A stretch of 63,527 nt of DNA from Clostridium sp. CS001 (GCF_020443565.1 NZ_JAIZZN010000024.1:1-63527); one strand, 5' to 3'; counted from the first letter of the stretch, positions 43,053 through 54,753 are shown. Notes: generated by a model not told the origin, from the letters alone. A program made the numbers and translations.

Positions 43053-45443
43053 ATGCAATATGGGGCGGAGATATTTCCATATGAAAGACTTAGAAAGATA
43101 AAAGAGGGGACAAAGAAAAGGGAGACTTTAAATACTAATTTAATCATTAAAGGGGTTGTTTATTTCATAGTAAGCTTATTAATAAGCAGGGTTCTACTTC
43201 TCAATAACTCGGCACCATTTGGTGTAGCTTTTTTAATAGCTACAATATTTATTAATAATGATAAGGTATTAAAGATTGTAGCCAGTGGTACGGTTTTAGG
43301 GTATATAACTTTATATCAAAGTATAAAGAATTTGCCGTCGTATTTAATAGTTGTAGGTACGATTTTCATTTTAAGTCATGTTTTTAATAAGATAGAAACT
43401 AAAACTAGAGCTTTAGTTACCATGTTTGCAATTATTATATTTGAACTATTTACTTATAATTTTTTTGTTTTAAGAATAAGTGGGTTGATGGCCTTTTTAA
43501 ATTCACTTTTTCTGGTTTTATGTATCTTTCCTTTATATTTTATTCTAGACTACAGTCTTTTATGCTTTAAAGAAATTAAAACAAAACATATATTTTCAAA
43601 TGAAGAAATAATAAGTATGTCAATTATAAGTTCTTTAATTATAGCAGGTACTTGGGGAATCAATCCTTTTAACATATCAATTACTAATATTTTAGGATTA
43701 GTCTTTATTATAATAATAGCATATATTGGTGGAAGTGGAGCTGGTGCCGCATCAGGAGTTGCCATGGGGATTATTGTGGGGATGTCTTCTGAAAATATGA
43801 TTGTATTCATGGGAATGTATGGTATTTGTGGTTTAATAACAGGCATTTTTAAGGAAACGGGAAAGTGGTTAAGTGCAGCATCTTATTTGGTTGCCTTTTC
43901 GATAGTAAAGATATATTGTATTACAGGATCTACGTTTATAATATTTGAAGCTTTAATGGCTTCCATTATATTTTTGTTAATACCACAAAGAATTTATGCT
44001 GAGTTATCCGTAGAGTTTAATTCAGATAAAAAGAGGCAAAGTATAGAACAAGGATATATAAATAAGATTAAAGATACGTTTGTAGGAAGACTAAATAAGT
44101 TTTCAGATGTTCTTTCTAATATGTCAGATATTTTAAACAACTTAGTGGATAATGAAAAATTAGCAATGAAAGGTAAGAGTAGCGCATTAGTTGAGAATCT
44201 TGCAGATAGGGTGTGTAGTAATTGTAATATGAAAGCTATGTGCTGGAAAAGGGAATTACATTATACCTATGCTGCTTTTGAGGAATTAATTCAAAACTTT
44301 GAAATGAGGAGTGATAGTGTACCAGAAGAAATTGAAAGAAAATGTATAAAGAGAACTGCCATACTTAAAAATACAGAAGATATTGTTAATAAGCATATTA
44401 TAAGTGAAATGTGGAGAACTAGGCTAAGTGAAGGTAGGGAGCTTTTAGCAAATCAAATTAATAATATGGCATATTCTGTAGGTGAGATTGTTGAAGATTT
44501 TAACTCAGAGATTCAAATAGACACTCCTATGGAAAAACTTATAGGAAGAGCCTTAGACAGAAATAGAATTAAGTATAATGATCTAATGTGTTTAAATGAC
44601 AAGCTTGGGAGGATTAATGTTAAACTGTCACTTGATGCTTGTAGTGGGAGACAAATGTGCGTGAAAGACTTATTACCTATTATAAATAGTGTAACAGGAA
44701 AGGCTATGTGTGTTAGTGAAGAGGGGTGCAGCATAGATCCAAAGACAAATATGTGCAAGGTAAACATTGAAGAAACGCCTAAGTTTCACGTGGTTTCTAA
44801 TGTGTCCAGGCAGTGTAAAGATGGTGAAAAGTTCAATGGAGACAGTTATAGATTTGGAAAGCTCTTAGACGGAAGTTATATGTCAATTATTAGTGATGGC
44901 ATGGGCTCAGGACCACAAGCGGGCAGGGAAAGTGAGGCCGCTGTTGAATTAATAGAAAAGTTTACAACAGCAGGATTTAGTAAGATTACAGCTATTAATA
45001 CTGTAAACTCAATAATGACATTAAGGTTTTCTGAAGAAGAAAAGTTTTCAACTATAGATTTAAGTAGCATAGATTTATATACTGGCGAAATTGATTTCAT
45101 GAAAGTAGGGGCAGTTGCAACCTTTTTAAAATCTGGTGATAATCTAAAAATTATAAAGTCAAAATCACTTCCTATCGGTGTTTTAGATAAAGCAGATATA
45201 GACATACAACATATGAAATTAAAAAGTGGAGATATTATAGTTATGCTTAGTGACGGAGTGTTGGATTATAATGATGAAAATGTAGGGAGGATAGATTGGA
45301 TAGTGGATTATTTGGGTAAATGTAATTGCAATGATCCAAAGGAGCTTGCTGAAGGACTTATAAGAGAGGCAAAGAAGCTAAGTGGGAATAGGGTAAAAGA
45401 CGATATGACAGTTATTGTTTCAAAGATATATAGCCTATATTAG
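43053..45443 (+). CDS. spoIIE: Stage II sporulation protein E (PP2C phosphatase)
   Basis: The 796-residue protein has an N-terminal region with about ten membrane segments (to about residue 315), a central FtsZ-interacting regulatory region with CxxC pairs (CSNCNMKAMC), and a C-terminal PP2C domain (SDGMGSGPQAGRES, GAVATFLKSG, LSDGVLDY). It dephosphorylates SpoIIAA to activate sigma-F in the forespore. I chose ATG 43053, served by GGTGAT; an in-frame GTG at 43041 sits too close to the AAGGTGG site. It heads the spoIIE-tilS-hpt-ftsH block. Confidence 0.95.
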   Translation: MQYGAEIFPYERLRKIKEGTKKRETLNTNLIIKGVVYFIVSLLISRVLLLNNSAPFGVAFLIATIFINNDKVLKIVASGTVLGYITLYQSIKNLPSYLIVVGTIFILSHVFNKIETKTRALVTMFAIIIFELFTYNFFVLRISGLMAFLNSLFLVLCIFPLYFILDYSLLCFKEIKTKHIFSNEEIISMSIISSLIIAGTWGINPFNISITNILGLVFIIIIAYIGGSGAGAASGVAMGIIVGMSSENMIVFMGMYGICGLITGIFKETGKWLSAASYLVAFSIVKIYCITGSTFIIFEALMASIIFLLIPQRIYAELSVEFNSDKKRQSIEQGYINKIKDTFVGRLNKFSDVLSNMSDILNNLVDNEKLAMKGKSSALVENLADRVCSNCNMKAMCWKRELHYTYAAFEELIQNFEMRSDSVPEEIERKCIKRTAILKNTEDIVNKHIISEMWRTRLSEGRELLANQINNMAYSVGEIVEDFNSEIQIDTPMEKLIGRALDRNRIKYNDLMCLNDKLGRINVKLSLDACSGRQMCVKDLLPIINSVTGKAMCVSEEGCSIDPKTNMCKVNIEETPKFHVVSNVSRQCKDGEKFNGDSYRFGKLLDGSYMSIISDGMGSGPQAGRESEAAVELIEKFTTAGFSKITAINTVNSIMTLRFSEEEKFSTIDLSSIDLYTGEIDFMKVGAVATFLKSGDNLKIIKSKSLPIGVLDKADIDIQHMKLKSGDIIVMLSDGVLDYNDENVGRIDWIVDYLGKCNCNDPKELAEGLIREAKKLSGNRVKDDMTVIVSKIYSLY

Positions 45444-45493
45444 ATAGCAAGGATAGCGCTAATATATTGAGTAGACAAGGAAAGGAGTAAGTA

Positions 45494-45565
45494 ATGAAGA
45501 AGATATATATGGGCTTCATGGCCTCTTTTAGATTCTTCATTTTTTTGTTTTTAAAGCGATGTTAA
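45494..45565 (+). CDS. Possible small hydrophobic peptide (23 aa), or a terminator
   Basis: A 23-codon frame (MKKIYMGFMASFRFFIFLF and a KRC tail) starts at 45494 after AAAGGAG at 7 bases. The same bases form an inverted repeat, ATGAAGAA with TTCTTCAT (45494-45501 and 45533-45540), followed by seven T residues. It may therefore be only the spoIIE terminator. Both readings fit; the fine ribosome binding site keeps the peptide possible. Confidence 0.4.
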   Translation: MKKIYMGFMASFRFFIFLFLKRC

Positions 45566-45687
45566 AAAAAACGTGAAAATATCATTTAATAATATATATT
45601 ATATGATATAGTAATATAAGATTAAAAAATATATAAACTTAAAAAAGAGATAAAGTATTATAAAAAACAAGTTTGGAAGTGAATGTT

Positions 45688-47079
45688 ATGTTAGAAAAGG
45701 TTTTAAGTTTTATAAAAGCAAATTTAATGTTTGATAATGGAGATAAGGTTATAGTTGCTTTTTCTGGTGGTCCTGATTCTACATGCTTGTTATATGTTTT
45801 AAATGAACTTAAGAAAGAACTGGGGATTACACTTATTGGTGCGCACGTAAACCATTGTCTTCGAGGTGAAGAGTCTGACAAGGATGAGGATTATGCAAGA
45901 AAGGTTTGTGACAATTTGAACATAGCTTTCTATAGCAATAAAGTGGATATACACAGCATATCTAAGGAAAAGAACATTTCTTGCGAAATGGCAGGACGCG
46001 AGGCCAGATATGAATTTTTTGAAGATCTTATGGTTAAATTAAATGCGAACAAAGTTGCCTTGGCGCATAATGCCAATGATCAAGCTGAAACTATTTTAAT
46101 GAGGATAATGAGAGGTACAGGTATTGAGGGGATGATAGGCATAAAACCCGTTAGAGACAAAATATATGTAAGGCCTATACTTCATCTTAGTAGAAAGGAA
46201 ATAGAAAGTTATTGCCTGGTAAATAAAATAAGTCCAAGGATAGATAAAACAAACTTAGAGAACTTTTATGCAAGAAATAAAGTTAGGTTAGATTTGATTC
46301 CTTATATTGAAGAAAATTTTAATAAAGATATAATTAAAACTTTAAATCGATTATCAGATACAGTTAAGAAGGATAATGATTATTTAGAGAACATTTCTGC
46401 GAAGGAATATAAAAAACACTGTGACATAGGTAAGCAAAAAGTTATAATAGATAAAAAGGCTTTTCTGAATCATGAAGCTATTTTAAGTAGAATTGTTAGA
46501 GGAGCATTGCTAGAGATTAACAGTAGTTTATATAACTTTGAAAAGATTCATATATCTAGTATTATAGAGCTTCAAAAACATGATACAGGTAAAACTATAA
46601 TGTTACCTCAAAATATAATAGCTGAAAACTGTTATGGTAATATGCATATATACATAGGTGAGAAATCTATTGAGACTAATAGTAACCAATATTCTCTAGA
46701 TGTTAATAAAAAAAATCTCATTGATGATTTAGATAGAATAGTAGGACTTGAAGTTATAGAAAGATCACAGTTTATGGAGGTTAAAGCTAGTGATTACACT
46801 AAGTATTTTGATTATGATAAGATTGAAAAACCGATAATACTTAGGTATAGAAAAGAGGGTGACAGTTTCATGCCTCTTGGTATGACAGGCAATAAGAAAT
46901 TGAAAGATTTATTTATGGATTTAAAAATACCAAAGATTAAACGAAATGAAATACCTTTAGTATGCTTTGGAAATGATATTGGTTGGGTAGTTGGATATAG
47001 GGTTAGTGAAAAGTTTAAGATTTCAAAGGATACTAAAAGTGTATTGAAAATTACATTTGAAAAAGAAAGCGAGGAATAA
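45688..47079 (+). CDS. tilS: tRNA(Ile)-lysidine synthetase
   Basis: The 463-residue enzyme has the N-type ATP pyrophosphatase loop AFSGGPDSTCLL, the NHCLRGEESDKDEDYARKVC motif, AHNANDQAETILMRIMRGTG and a C-terminal TilS domain (RKEGDSFMPLGM). It converts C34 of the CAU-anticodon tRNA-Ile to lysidine and is essential. ATG 45688 follows GGAAGTG; an in-frame TTG at 45673 overlaps that site. Confidence 0.95.
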   Translation: MLEKVLSFIKANLMFDNGDKVIVAFSGGPDSTCLLYVLNELKKELGITLIGAHVNHCLRGEESDKDEDYARKVCDNLNIAFYSNKVDIHSISKEKNISCEMAGREARYEFFEDLMVKLNANKVALAHNANDQAETILMRIMRGTGIEGMIGIKPVRDKIYVRPILHLSRKEIESYCLVNKISPRIDKTNLENFYARNKVRLDLIPYIEENFNKDIIKTLNRLSDTVKKDNDYLENISAKEYKKHCDIGKQKVIIDKKAFLNHEAILSRIVRGALLEINSSLYNFEKIHISSIIELQKHDTGKTIMLPQNIIAENCYGNMHIYIGEKSIETNSNQYSLDVNKKNLIDDLDRIVGLEVIERSQFMEVKASDYTKYFDYDKIEKPIILRYRKEGDSFMPLGMTGNKKLKDLFMDLKIPKIKRNEIPLVCFGNDIGWVVGYRVSEKFKISKDTKSVLKITFEKESEE

Positions 47080-47081
47080 AA

Positions 47082-47618
47082 ATGAACAATGATATTAAGG
47101 AAGTACTGTACAATGAAGATGAGTTAAGAGACAAAGTTAGGCAGATGGGGGCAAAAATAAGTAAGGATTATTTGGGGAAAGAGCTTATAATTATTGGCGT
47201 TTTAAAAGGCTCCGTTATATTCATGTCAGATTTATTAAAGGAAATTACAATTCCATGTAAAATGGATTTTATGGCGGTTTCTAGCTATGGAAACTCCACT
47301 GAAACATCAGGAGTTGTAAGAATTTTAAAAGACCTTGATTTTGAAATTCAAGGAAAGGATATACTGATAGTAGAAGACATTATAGATTCTGGTGTAACAC
47401 TTAAATATTTAATGAAGTATCTATCAGGAAGAAAGCCCAATAGTTTAGAAATTGTATGTTTGCTGAACAAACCAGATAGAAGAAAGGCAGATATAGATGT
47501 AAAATATCTAGGGTACGATGTTCCAGACTATTTCCTTGTAGGCTATGGATTGGATTTTGCAGAAAAATACAGAAACTTACCATATGTAGGTATATTAAAA
47601 GAAGAAATTTACAAGTAA
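47082..47618 (+). CDS. hpt: Hypoxanthine phosphoribosyltransferase
   Basis: The 178-residue enzyme has the PRPP-binding motif ILIVEDIIDSGVTLKYL and the flexible loop SSYGNSTETSG. It salvages hypoxanthine and guanine. It starts 2 bases after tilS, with the binding site (GCGAGGAA) inside the end of tilS, so the two are co-translated. The order tilS-hpt-ftsH is conserved. Confidence 0.95.
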   Translation: MNNDIKEVLYNEDELRDKVRQMGAKISKDYLGKELIIIGVLKGSVIFMSDLLKEITIPCKMDFMAVSSYGNSTETSGVVRILKDLDFEIQGKDILIVEDIIDSGVTLKYLMKYLSGRKPNSLEIVCLLNKPDRRKADIDVKYLGYDVPDYFLVGYGLDFAEKYRNLPYVGILKEEIYK

Positions 47619-47732
47619 ATATGTACAAAATATATATTATATTAATTAATAATTAATATATATTTTATTGTCAACTTATTTTTAATGTGATAGACTTTTA
47701 AAGTAACTAAAAAAAGGAGAGGGGGGTTTTTA

Positions 47733-49568
<1,836 letters not shown>

Positions 49569-49574
49569 ATGCAC

Positions 49575-49612
49575 AAAAAGATATACAGTAAATTTGCTGT
49601 ATATCTTTTTTT
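49575..49612 (+). terminator. Terminator of ftsH
   Basis: AAAAAGATATACAG pairs perfectly with CTGTATATCTTTTT around eight bases. Confidence 0.9.
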
Positions 49613-49806
49613 ATTAATATATATATAATGAATTAGTTAACTGAGTTTGGGGAAGATTGCTATAGAATATATTTATGATAATCTTGTTTTTTTAATATAC
49701 AGAATAATGAAATATAACTTGCATAAAATAATATACAAAAGTCACATTATATGATATCATCATTATGGACTATAATTTTTATGTTTTATAAATAGGAGGA
49801 ATGGAT

Positions 49807-51297
49807 ATGGATAAGGTAGATAATTTGATTCATATTATAAAAGAATCGCATAAGGGTGGTGGTGATTCTAAAATAGAAATGCAACATAACTTACATAAAA
49901 GCACCGCAAGAGAAAGATTAGAGTTTATTTTAGACGAAGGCTCATTTATAGAAATAGGCACTTTAGTTCAGAATAATGGTGCCGGGGTAATAACTGGGCA
50001 TGGAACTGTTGATGGAAGGCTAGTATACATCTGTAGTCAGGATTATACAGTGGATGCTGGAGCTATTGGCGTTGTAAATAGTAATAAAATTTGTAATGTA
50101 ATGGATATGGCAGTTAAGATGGGAGCACCATTAATACAGATTTTTGACTCTGTTGGAGCTAAACTATCAGAAGGATTAGATGTTTTAACTTCTTATGGAA
50201 GAATACTAAAGAGAAATGCGAAGATTTCAGGTGTAGTTCCACAAATAGCAGTAGTTGCTGGTCCCTGCATTGGAATCGCTGCACTAAGTGCAACTATGAG
50301 TGATTTTACAATAATGATTGATGGTTCTTCTGAACTAGCAATAAGTTCAATTAAGAAGCTTACTAAAGAAGAAGAAAAATACATAGATACTAAAATGTAT
50401 TCAAGCGCTACTAATTGTAGTGAAAATGGCAGTGTTCAAATGGTTGCAGCAAACGATAAAGAAGCGTTTAAAACAGTAAAAAAAATACTTAGTTATATTC
50501 CGTCTAATAATATGGATGCTACGCCAATAGGCATTTGTAGACCTGATTTAAATATTCTAAAAAATAATTTAGATGAGATGGTTAACACTAAAGCAGTGAG
50601 CTCATATGAAGTAATGAAGTCCTTGACTGATGAAGATAGTATTATAGCATTAAATAGTAGTTGGGAGCCTAGCATCATCACTTGCTTAGCTAAAATAAAT
50701 GGAATCACCGTTGGGATAATTGCTAATGAGCAAGATCACCATAAAGGTTTGAATATTAGAATTTCAGAAAAGATCAGTAGGTTTGTTAAGATATGCGATT
50801 GTTATAATATACCTATATTAAGCATAGTGGACACTAATGGATTTATAGTTAGCCTAGAGGAGGAGCAAGATGGATTATCATTTCATGTTTCAAAAATGAT
50901 ATATTCATTAATTGAAGCAACCGTACCAAAGGTTTCGCTAATAATAGGAGAGGCTTATGGTGCAGGATATTTAGCTCTTGCCAGTAAAGAGGTGGCTTTT
51001 GATATTTCATATGCTTGGCCAACTGCCAAAATATCGGCAGTAGAGCCAGAAACCTTAATAAAATCCTTATACAAGGATGAAATTATACAAGCTGAAAATC
51101 CAAAGCTTAAAGAACAAGAAGTCATACTCAAATATATGGATGAAGTAACTAGCCCATACAAGGCAGCACAAAAGGGTATTGTTGATGATATTATTATGCC
51201 CTCAGAGACAAAACAAAGAATTTTTGCTAGCTTAGATATGCTTAATAGCAAAAGAGAGATAAAGTACCCTAAAAAACATGGAAGTACATTAATATAG
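49807..51297 (+). CDS. Na+-translocating decarboxylase, carboxyltransferase (alpha) subunit, MmdA-like
   Basis: The 496-residue protein is a two-lobe acyl-CoA carboxyltransferase (propionyl-CoA carboxylase beta type): KSTARERLEFILDEGSF, the N-lobe oxyanion region GPCIGIAALSA, and the C-lobe VDTNGFIVSLEEEQDG and GEAYGAGYLAL. It moves CO2 from an acyl-CoA (methylmalonyl- or a related CoA) to biotin on the carrier subunit. The C-lobe lacks the more usual VPGFLPG motif, so the substrate may differ from methylmalonyl-CoA. ATG 49807 lies 7 bases after AGGAGG. It heads a four-gene operon. Confidence 0.85.
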   Translation: MDKVDNLIHIIKESHKGGGDSKIEMQHNLHKSTARERLEFILDEGSFIEIGTLVQNNGAGVITGHGTVDGRLVYICSQDYTVDAGAIGVVNSNKICNVMDMAVKMGAPLIQIFDSVGAKLSEGLDVLTSYGRILKRNAKISGVVPQIAVVAGPCIGIAALSATMSDFTIMIDGSSELAISSIKKLTKEEEKYIDTKMYSSATNCSENGSVQMVAANDKEAFKTVKKILSYIPSNNMDATPIGICRPDLNILKNNLDEMVNTKAVSSYEVMKSLTDEDSIIALNSSWEPSIITCLAKINGITVGIIANEQDHHKGLNIRISEKISRFVKICDCYNIPILSIVDTNGFIVSLEEEQDGLSFHVSKMIYSLIEATVPKVSLIIGEAYGAGYLALASKEVAFDISYAWPTAKISAVEPETLIKSLYKDEIIQAENPKLKEQEVILKYMDEVTSPYKAAQKGIVDDIIMPSETKQRIFASLDMLNSKREIKYPKKHGSTLI

Positions 51298-51310
51298 GGG
51301 GAATAAATAT

Positions 51311-51616
51311 ATGAAATATTCATTTTTAGATGCATTAGGCACAACATTTGTAGCAATGATTATAGTTTTTTCTTTGTTGATTCTTCTAATGTATATAATT
51401 AAGTTTCAAAGTTTTATCTTAAACCTTCCAGGAAAGAAAGCTCAGATTAATAAGGTAGATATAGTGGAAGAAGAAAAAGAAGAAGGAAAGCAATATCAGG
51501 ATGATTTAGAAATAGTGGCAGCAATAGCTGCAGCCTTATCTAGTTATCTAGATGTACCACAATCAAACCTAAATATAAAGTCAATAAAAAGAGTAAGTAG
51601 CAAATGGGGACATTAA
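51311..51616 (+). CDS. Na+-translocating decarboxylase, OadG/MmdD-like delta/gamma subunit
   Basis: The 101-residue protein has one N-terminal membrane segment (FVAMIIVFSLLILLMYII), a charged linker and a C-terminal AAIAAALSSYL, the OadG-family signature. It anchors the peripheral subunits to the membrane pump. The tail ends in SSKWGH, close to the usual SxW-R/G ending. It lies 13 bases after the carboxyltransferase gene. Confidence 0.85.
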   Translation: MKYSFLDALGTTFVAMIIVFSLLILLMYIIKFQSFILNLPGKKAQINKVDIVEEEKEEGKQYQDDLEIVAAIAAALSSYLDVPQSNLNIKSIKRVSSKWGH

Positions 51617-51663
51617 ATATCACTAATTTAAAAGAATAAAAGGGATAGATAGGAGGAGTAAAA

Positions 51664-52041
51664 ATGAAGAAATACAATGTAAAAGTTAATGGAACTACTT
51701 ATGAAGTAGAAGTTGAAGAGGTTAATGGAGAAATTTCCAATATTCAAGCACCAGCAGCGGCAGCACAGATGCCACAAGCGAGCGCTCCACAAGCGCCGAA
51801 GCCTCAAGTTAAAAAGGTAATTACGGATGGGGAAAAAATAGAATGTCCAATGCCGGGAACTGTTCTTAAGGTGAATATTAACGCAGGGGATACTGTTAAA
51901 AAAGGTCAAGTGATGTTCATATTAGAAGCTATGAAAATGGAGAATGAAATTATGGCACCACATGATGCAAATATTGTAGAAGTAAATGTAACGAAAGGTG
52001 CAGCTGTTAATACAGGGGATGTTTTGGCAGTCATTTCTTAA
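51664..52041 (+). CDS. Biotin carboxyl carrier subunit, MmdC-like
   Basis: The 125-residue protein begins with a short beta segment, then an Ala/Pro/Gln-rich flexible linker (about 29-50) and a biotinyl domain with the acceptor Lys91 in EAMKMEN. It carries CO2 between the carboxyltransferase and the membrane decarboxylase. AGGAGGAG precedes the ATG. Confidence 0.93.
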   Translation: MKKYNVKVNGTTYEVEVEEVNGEISNIQAPAAAAQMPQASAPQAPKPQVKKVITDGEKIECPMPGTVLKVNINAGDTVKKGQVMFILEAMKMENEIMAPHDANIVEVNVTKGAAVNTGDVLAVIS

Positions 52042-52063
52042 CGAGGGAGAGAGGTAATATAAA

Positions 52064-53200
52064 ATGGATATCTTACAAGTGTTAAAAGATTTATGGCTTT
52101 CTTCTGGTTTTGTTAAAGTTGATGGACCACATCTTATTATGATAGGAATTTCATGCTTGTTAATATATTTAGCTATAGTAAAGAAGTTCGAACCATTACT
52201 TCTTTTACCAATTGCATTTGGTATGCTATTGGTTAACATACCGATGTCTACAATATCGGCATTACCACATGGTAGTGAGCCAGGAGGATTATTTTATTAC
52301 TTATACAAAGGTGTGGAACTAGACATATATCCACCTTTAATATTTTTAGGGGTAGGAGCTATGACAGACTTTGGTCCTCTACTAGCAAACCCATCTAGCG
52401 TACTTATGGGCGCAGGAGCTCAATTTGGAGTGTTTTTTGCCTTTGCTGGTGCAATACTTTTGGGATTTACGCCACAGGAAGCAGCTTCAATAGGAATCAT
52501 AGGTGGAGCGGATGGTCCTACAGCTATTTTCTTAACCAGTAAGCTTGCAAAACATCTTTTAGGACCAATTGCCGTGGCAGCTTATTCATATATGGCTTTG
52601 GTACCTTTAATACAGCCACCTATTATGAAATTATTAACCACCAAGGAAGAAAGAACTATTAAAATGGGACAATTAAGAGTGGTTAAACCCATTGAAAAAA
52701 TTATTTTCCCAATAGTAGTTACAATAGTAGTTGTATTAATGCTCCCTTCAGTGGCATCACTAATTGGAATGCTAATGCTAGGAAATTTATTTAAAGAATC
52801 AGGAGTAGTTGGAAGATTATCAGATACAGCTCAAAATGGATTAATAAATGTAGTAACCATATTTCTAGGTGTAACTGTTGGAGCTACGGCAAAAGCAGAT
52901 ATATTCTTAAAAAAGGAAACATTGTTTATAGTTGGTTTAGGTATGGTTGCGTTTTGCATAAGTACTGCAGCTGGAGTTCTAATAGGGAAAATCATGTGCA
53001 AGGTTACCAAGGGTAAGATTAATCCATTAATAGGCTCAGCAGGAGTTTCAGCAGTGCCTATGGCGGCTAGAGTTTCTCAAGTGGTAGGTCAAGAAGCCGA
53101 CCCAAGCAATTTCTTACTTATGCACGCTATGGGACCGAATGTGGCAGGGGTAATTGGAACTGCTGTTGCAGCAGGGATTCTTCTAACTATCTTTGGATAA
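52064..53200 (+). CDS. Na+-translocating decarboxylase, membrane (beta) subunit
   Basis: The 378-residue membrane protein matches the OadB/MmdB/GcdB family: [37 protein letters not shown] (the conserved Asp of the ion site) and [14 protein letters not shown]. It decarboxylates carboxybiotin and exports Na+. With the three preceding genes it forms a full primary sodium pump. A terminator follows. Confidence 0.93.
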   Translation: MDILQVLKDLWLSSGFVKVDGPHLIMIGISCLLIYLAIVKKFEPLLLLPIAFGMLLVNIPMSTISALPHGSEPGGLFYYLYKGVELDIYPPLIFLGVGAMTDFGPLLANPSSVLMGAGAQFGVFFAFAGAILLGFTPQEAASIGIIGGADGPTAIFLTSKLAKHLLGPIAVAAYSYMALVPLIQPPIMKLLTTKEERTIKMGQLRVVKPIEKIIFPIVVTIVVVLMLPSVASLIGMLMLGNLFKESGVVGRLSDTAQNGLINVVTIFLGVTVGATAKADIFLKKETLFIVGLGMVAFCISTAAGVLIGKIMCKVTKGKINPLIGSAGVSAVPMAARVSQVVGQEADPSNFLLMHAMGPNVAGVIGTAVAAGILLTIFG

Positions 53201-53239
53201 TAATATTTAAACATGTATTTTATAAATTTGTAGCACTAT

Positions 53240-53280
53240 AAAACTCTTTATTCAGGAATGAATAAGGAGTTTTATTTTCA
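53240..53280 (+). terminator. Terminator of the decarboxylase operon
   Basis: AAAACTC(T)TTATTCA pairs with TGAATAAGGAGTTTT around GGAA, followed by ATTTT. Confidence 0.85.
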
Positions 53281-53357
53281 AAAAAGACAGGAATTATATA
53301 GAAAACTGAATATACCATTCCTTTTGGAGAATAATAGAGAAAAGGAGTTGGTATTTT

Positions 53358-53534
53358 ATGATGAATAAACAATCTACAATTGAGTTTTTAATCCAAAAGG
53401 AAAAAGACATTATAAACAAGTATAGAGGGCTTGCAAATGTTACTAAAAGTAAAGGGCAAATGCTTCTATGCGAAGACTTAAGTAGTAAACATAGTTTACA
53501 TATTATGATGCTTGAAAAGCATCTGGAAAGGTAG
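53358..53534 (+). CDS. Small helical protein (58 aa), unknown family
   Basis: The frame starts at ATG 53358 (or 53361) after AAAGGAG. The product is predicted helical with a ferritin-like or CotF-like character (EFLIQKEKDIINKYRGLA, then KHSLHIMMLEKHLER). The downstream gene follows after 7 bases. I infer a possible spore-coat or rubrerythrin-like half-domain; this is not proven. Confidence 0.6.
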   Translation: MMNKQSTIEFLIQKEKDIINKYRGLANVTKSKGQMLLCEDLSSKHSLHIMMLEKHLER

Positions 53535-53541
53535 TGTTAAA

Positions 53542-53754
53542 ATGCACAGTTATAGCAATTCCGCTATAAAGGAAACAGAACTTAGATGTAACAATATTGT
53601 TCATGGAGAGGAAAGCTTAGTTAGCATGTATACTAGTTTTTTAAGTGCAGAAAAGGAAGGAACAATTAAATTAGAATTATATACTTTGCTTAATGATCAG
53701 AAAGAAATATTAGACGAAGTTCAATGTGAAATACCAAGAAACATATATAACTAA
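53542..53754 (+). CDS. Small helical protein (70 aa), possibly CotF-like
   Basis: The product (ETELRCNNIVHGEESLVSMY, then LYTLLNDQKEILDEVQCEIP) is helical, with spaced Glu and Gln residues, recalling a fragment of CotF/ferritin-like coat proteins. ATG 53542 follows GGAAAGG inside the end of the previous small gene, so the pair is probably co-translated. An in-frame ATG at 53512 would overlap the previous gene and lacks a site. Confidence 0.6.
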   Translation: MHSYSNSAIKETELRCNNIVHGEESLVSMYTSFLSAEKEGTIKLELYTLLNDQKEILDEVQCEIPRNIYN

Positions 53755-53808
53755 AACCACTTATTATTAAGTTTGTCATCAGGATAAAAACACTTATAAA
53801 GATTTAAC

Positions 53809-53836
53809 TTGACAAATATGCTTAAGTTGTTAAAAT
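53809..53836 (+). promoter_or_regulatory. Promoter of the coaX-dusB unit
   Basis: TTGACA (53809-53814) and TAAAAT (53831-53836) are 16 bases apart. Transcripts would carry a leader of about 120 bases. Confidence 0.6.
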
Positions 53837-53915
53837 TAAATTGTTAAATTAGGAATAGTTTAAATCAATATTTTATAATATTAGATAAATTATTCATAAA
53901 TTTGAGAAATGGAAA

Positions 53916-53947
53916 AATATAAAGCAGCTTAAAAGCTGCTTTATATT
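53916..53947 (+). promoter_or_regulatory. Perfect hairpin in the coaX leader
   Basis: AATATAAAGCAGCTT (53916-53930) and AAGCTGCTTTATATT (53933-53947) pair over 15 bp. It lies between the promoter and the ribosome binding site GGCGGTG (53952). It may be an attenuator or a terminator for the preceding small genes; the T tract is poor. Confidence 0.5.
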
Positions 53948-53965
53948 ATATAGGCGGTGTATAAA

Positions 53966-54745
53966 GTGATTTTAGTTGTAGATGTGGGAAATACTAATAC
54001 TGTTTTAGGGGTTTATAAAGAAAAAGAGTTACTTATAGAGTGGAGACTATCTACGGATTCAAAAAAAACTGCTGACGAATATGGAATCCAAGTAATGCAA
54101 TTATTTTACCAGCGAAACATAAAAATAGAAGATGTTAAAGGGGTAATAGTTTCCTCTGTTGTTCCTAATATTATGTATTCACTAGAACATATGATAAGAA
54201 AATATTTTAAGATTACACCAATGATAGTAGGACCTGGAGTTAAGACTGGAATAAATGTAAAATATGATAATCCCAAAGAAGTAGGTGCTGATAGAATTGT
54301 TAATGCTGTTTCGGCTCATGCAATTTATAAGAGAGCCTTAATTCTAATAGACTTTGGAACAGCTACAACCTTTTGTGCTATAAGCAAAAATGCTAACTAT
54401 ATAGGGGGAACTATATGTCCTGGTATTAAAATAGCTTCGGAAGCACTCTTTGAGAGAGCAGCTAGGCTACCACGAGTTGAACTTATAAAACCAGAAACTG
54501 TTATATGTAAAGATACTGTTTCAAGCATGCAAGCTGGAATAATATATGGGTATATTGGACAGGTAGACTATATTGTTAATAAGATTAAAAGTGAAATGAT
54601 TGATATGGGCGAAGAGGAACCTTTTGTAGTTGCTACAGGAGGACTTTCAAAGGTAATAAGCAAAGATTCCGCTACTATTGATGAGTTCAATCCATATTTG
54701 ACGTTAGAAGGGCTTAGGATGATTTATGAGAAAAATAAGGAATAG
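53966..54745 (+). CDS. coaX: Type III pantothenate kinase
   Basis: The 259-residue enzyme begins [17 protein letters not shown] (phosphate-binding P-loop analogue), with [26 protein letters not shown] and GGTICPGI. It starts coenzyme A synthesis. GTG 53966 is preferred: it gives the standard family N-terminus with GGCGGTG upstream; GTG 53957 lies inside that site. dusB follows after 8 bases. Confidence 0.95.
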   Translation: MILVVDVGNTNTVLGVYKEKELLIEWRLSTDSKKTADEYGIQVMQLFYQRNIKIEDVKGVIVSSVVPNIMYSLEHMIRKYFKITPMIVGPGVKTGINVKYDNPKEVGADRIVNAVSAHAIYKRALILIDFGTATTFCAISKNANYIGGTICPGIKIASEALFERAARLPRVELIKPETVICKDTVSSMQAGIIYGYIGQVDYIVNKIKSEMIDMGEEEPFVVATGGLSKVISKDSATIDEFNPYLTLEGLRMIYEKNKE

Positions 54746-54753
54746 GTGATTTA

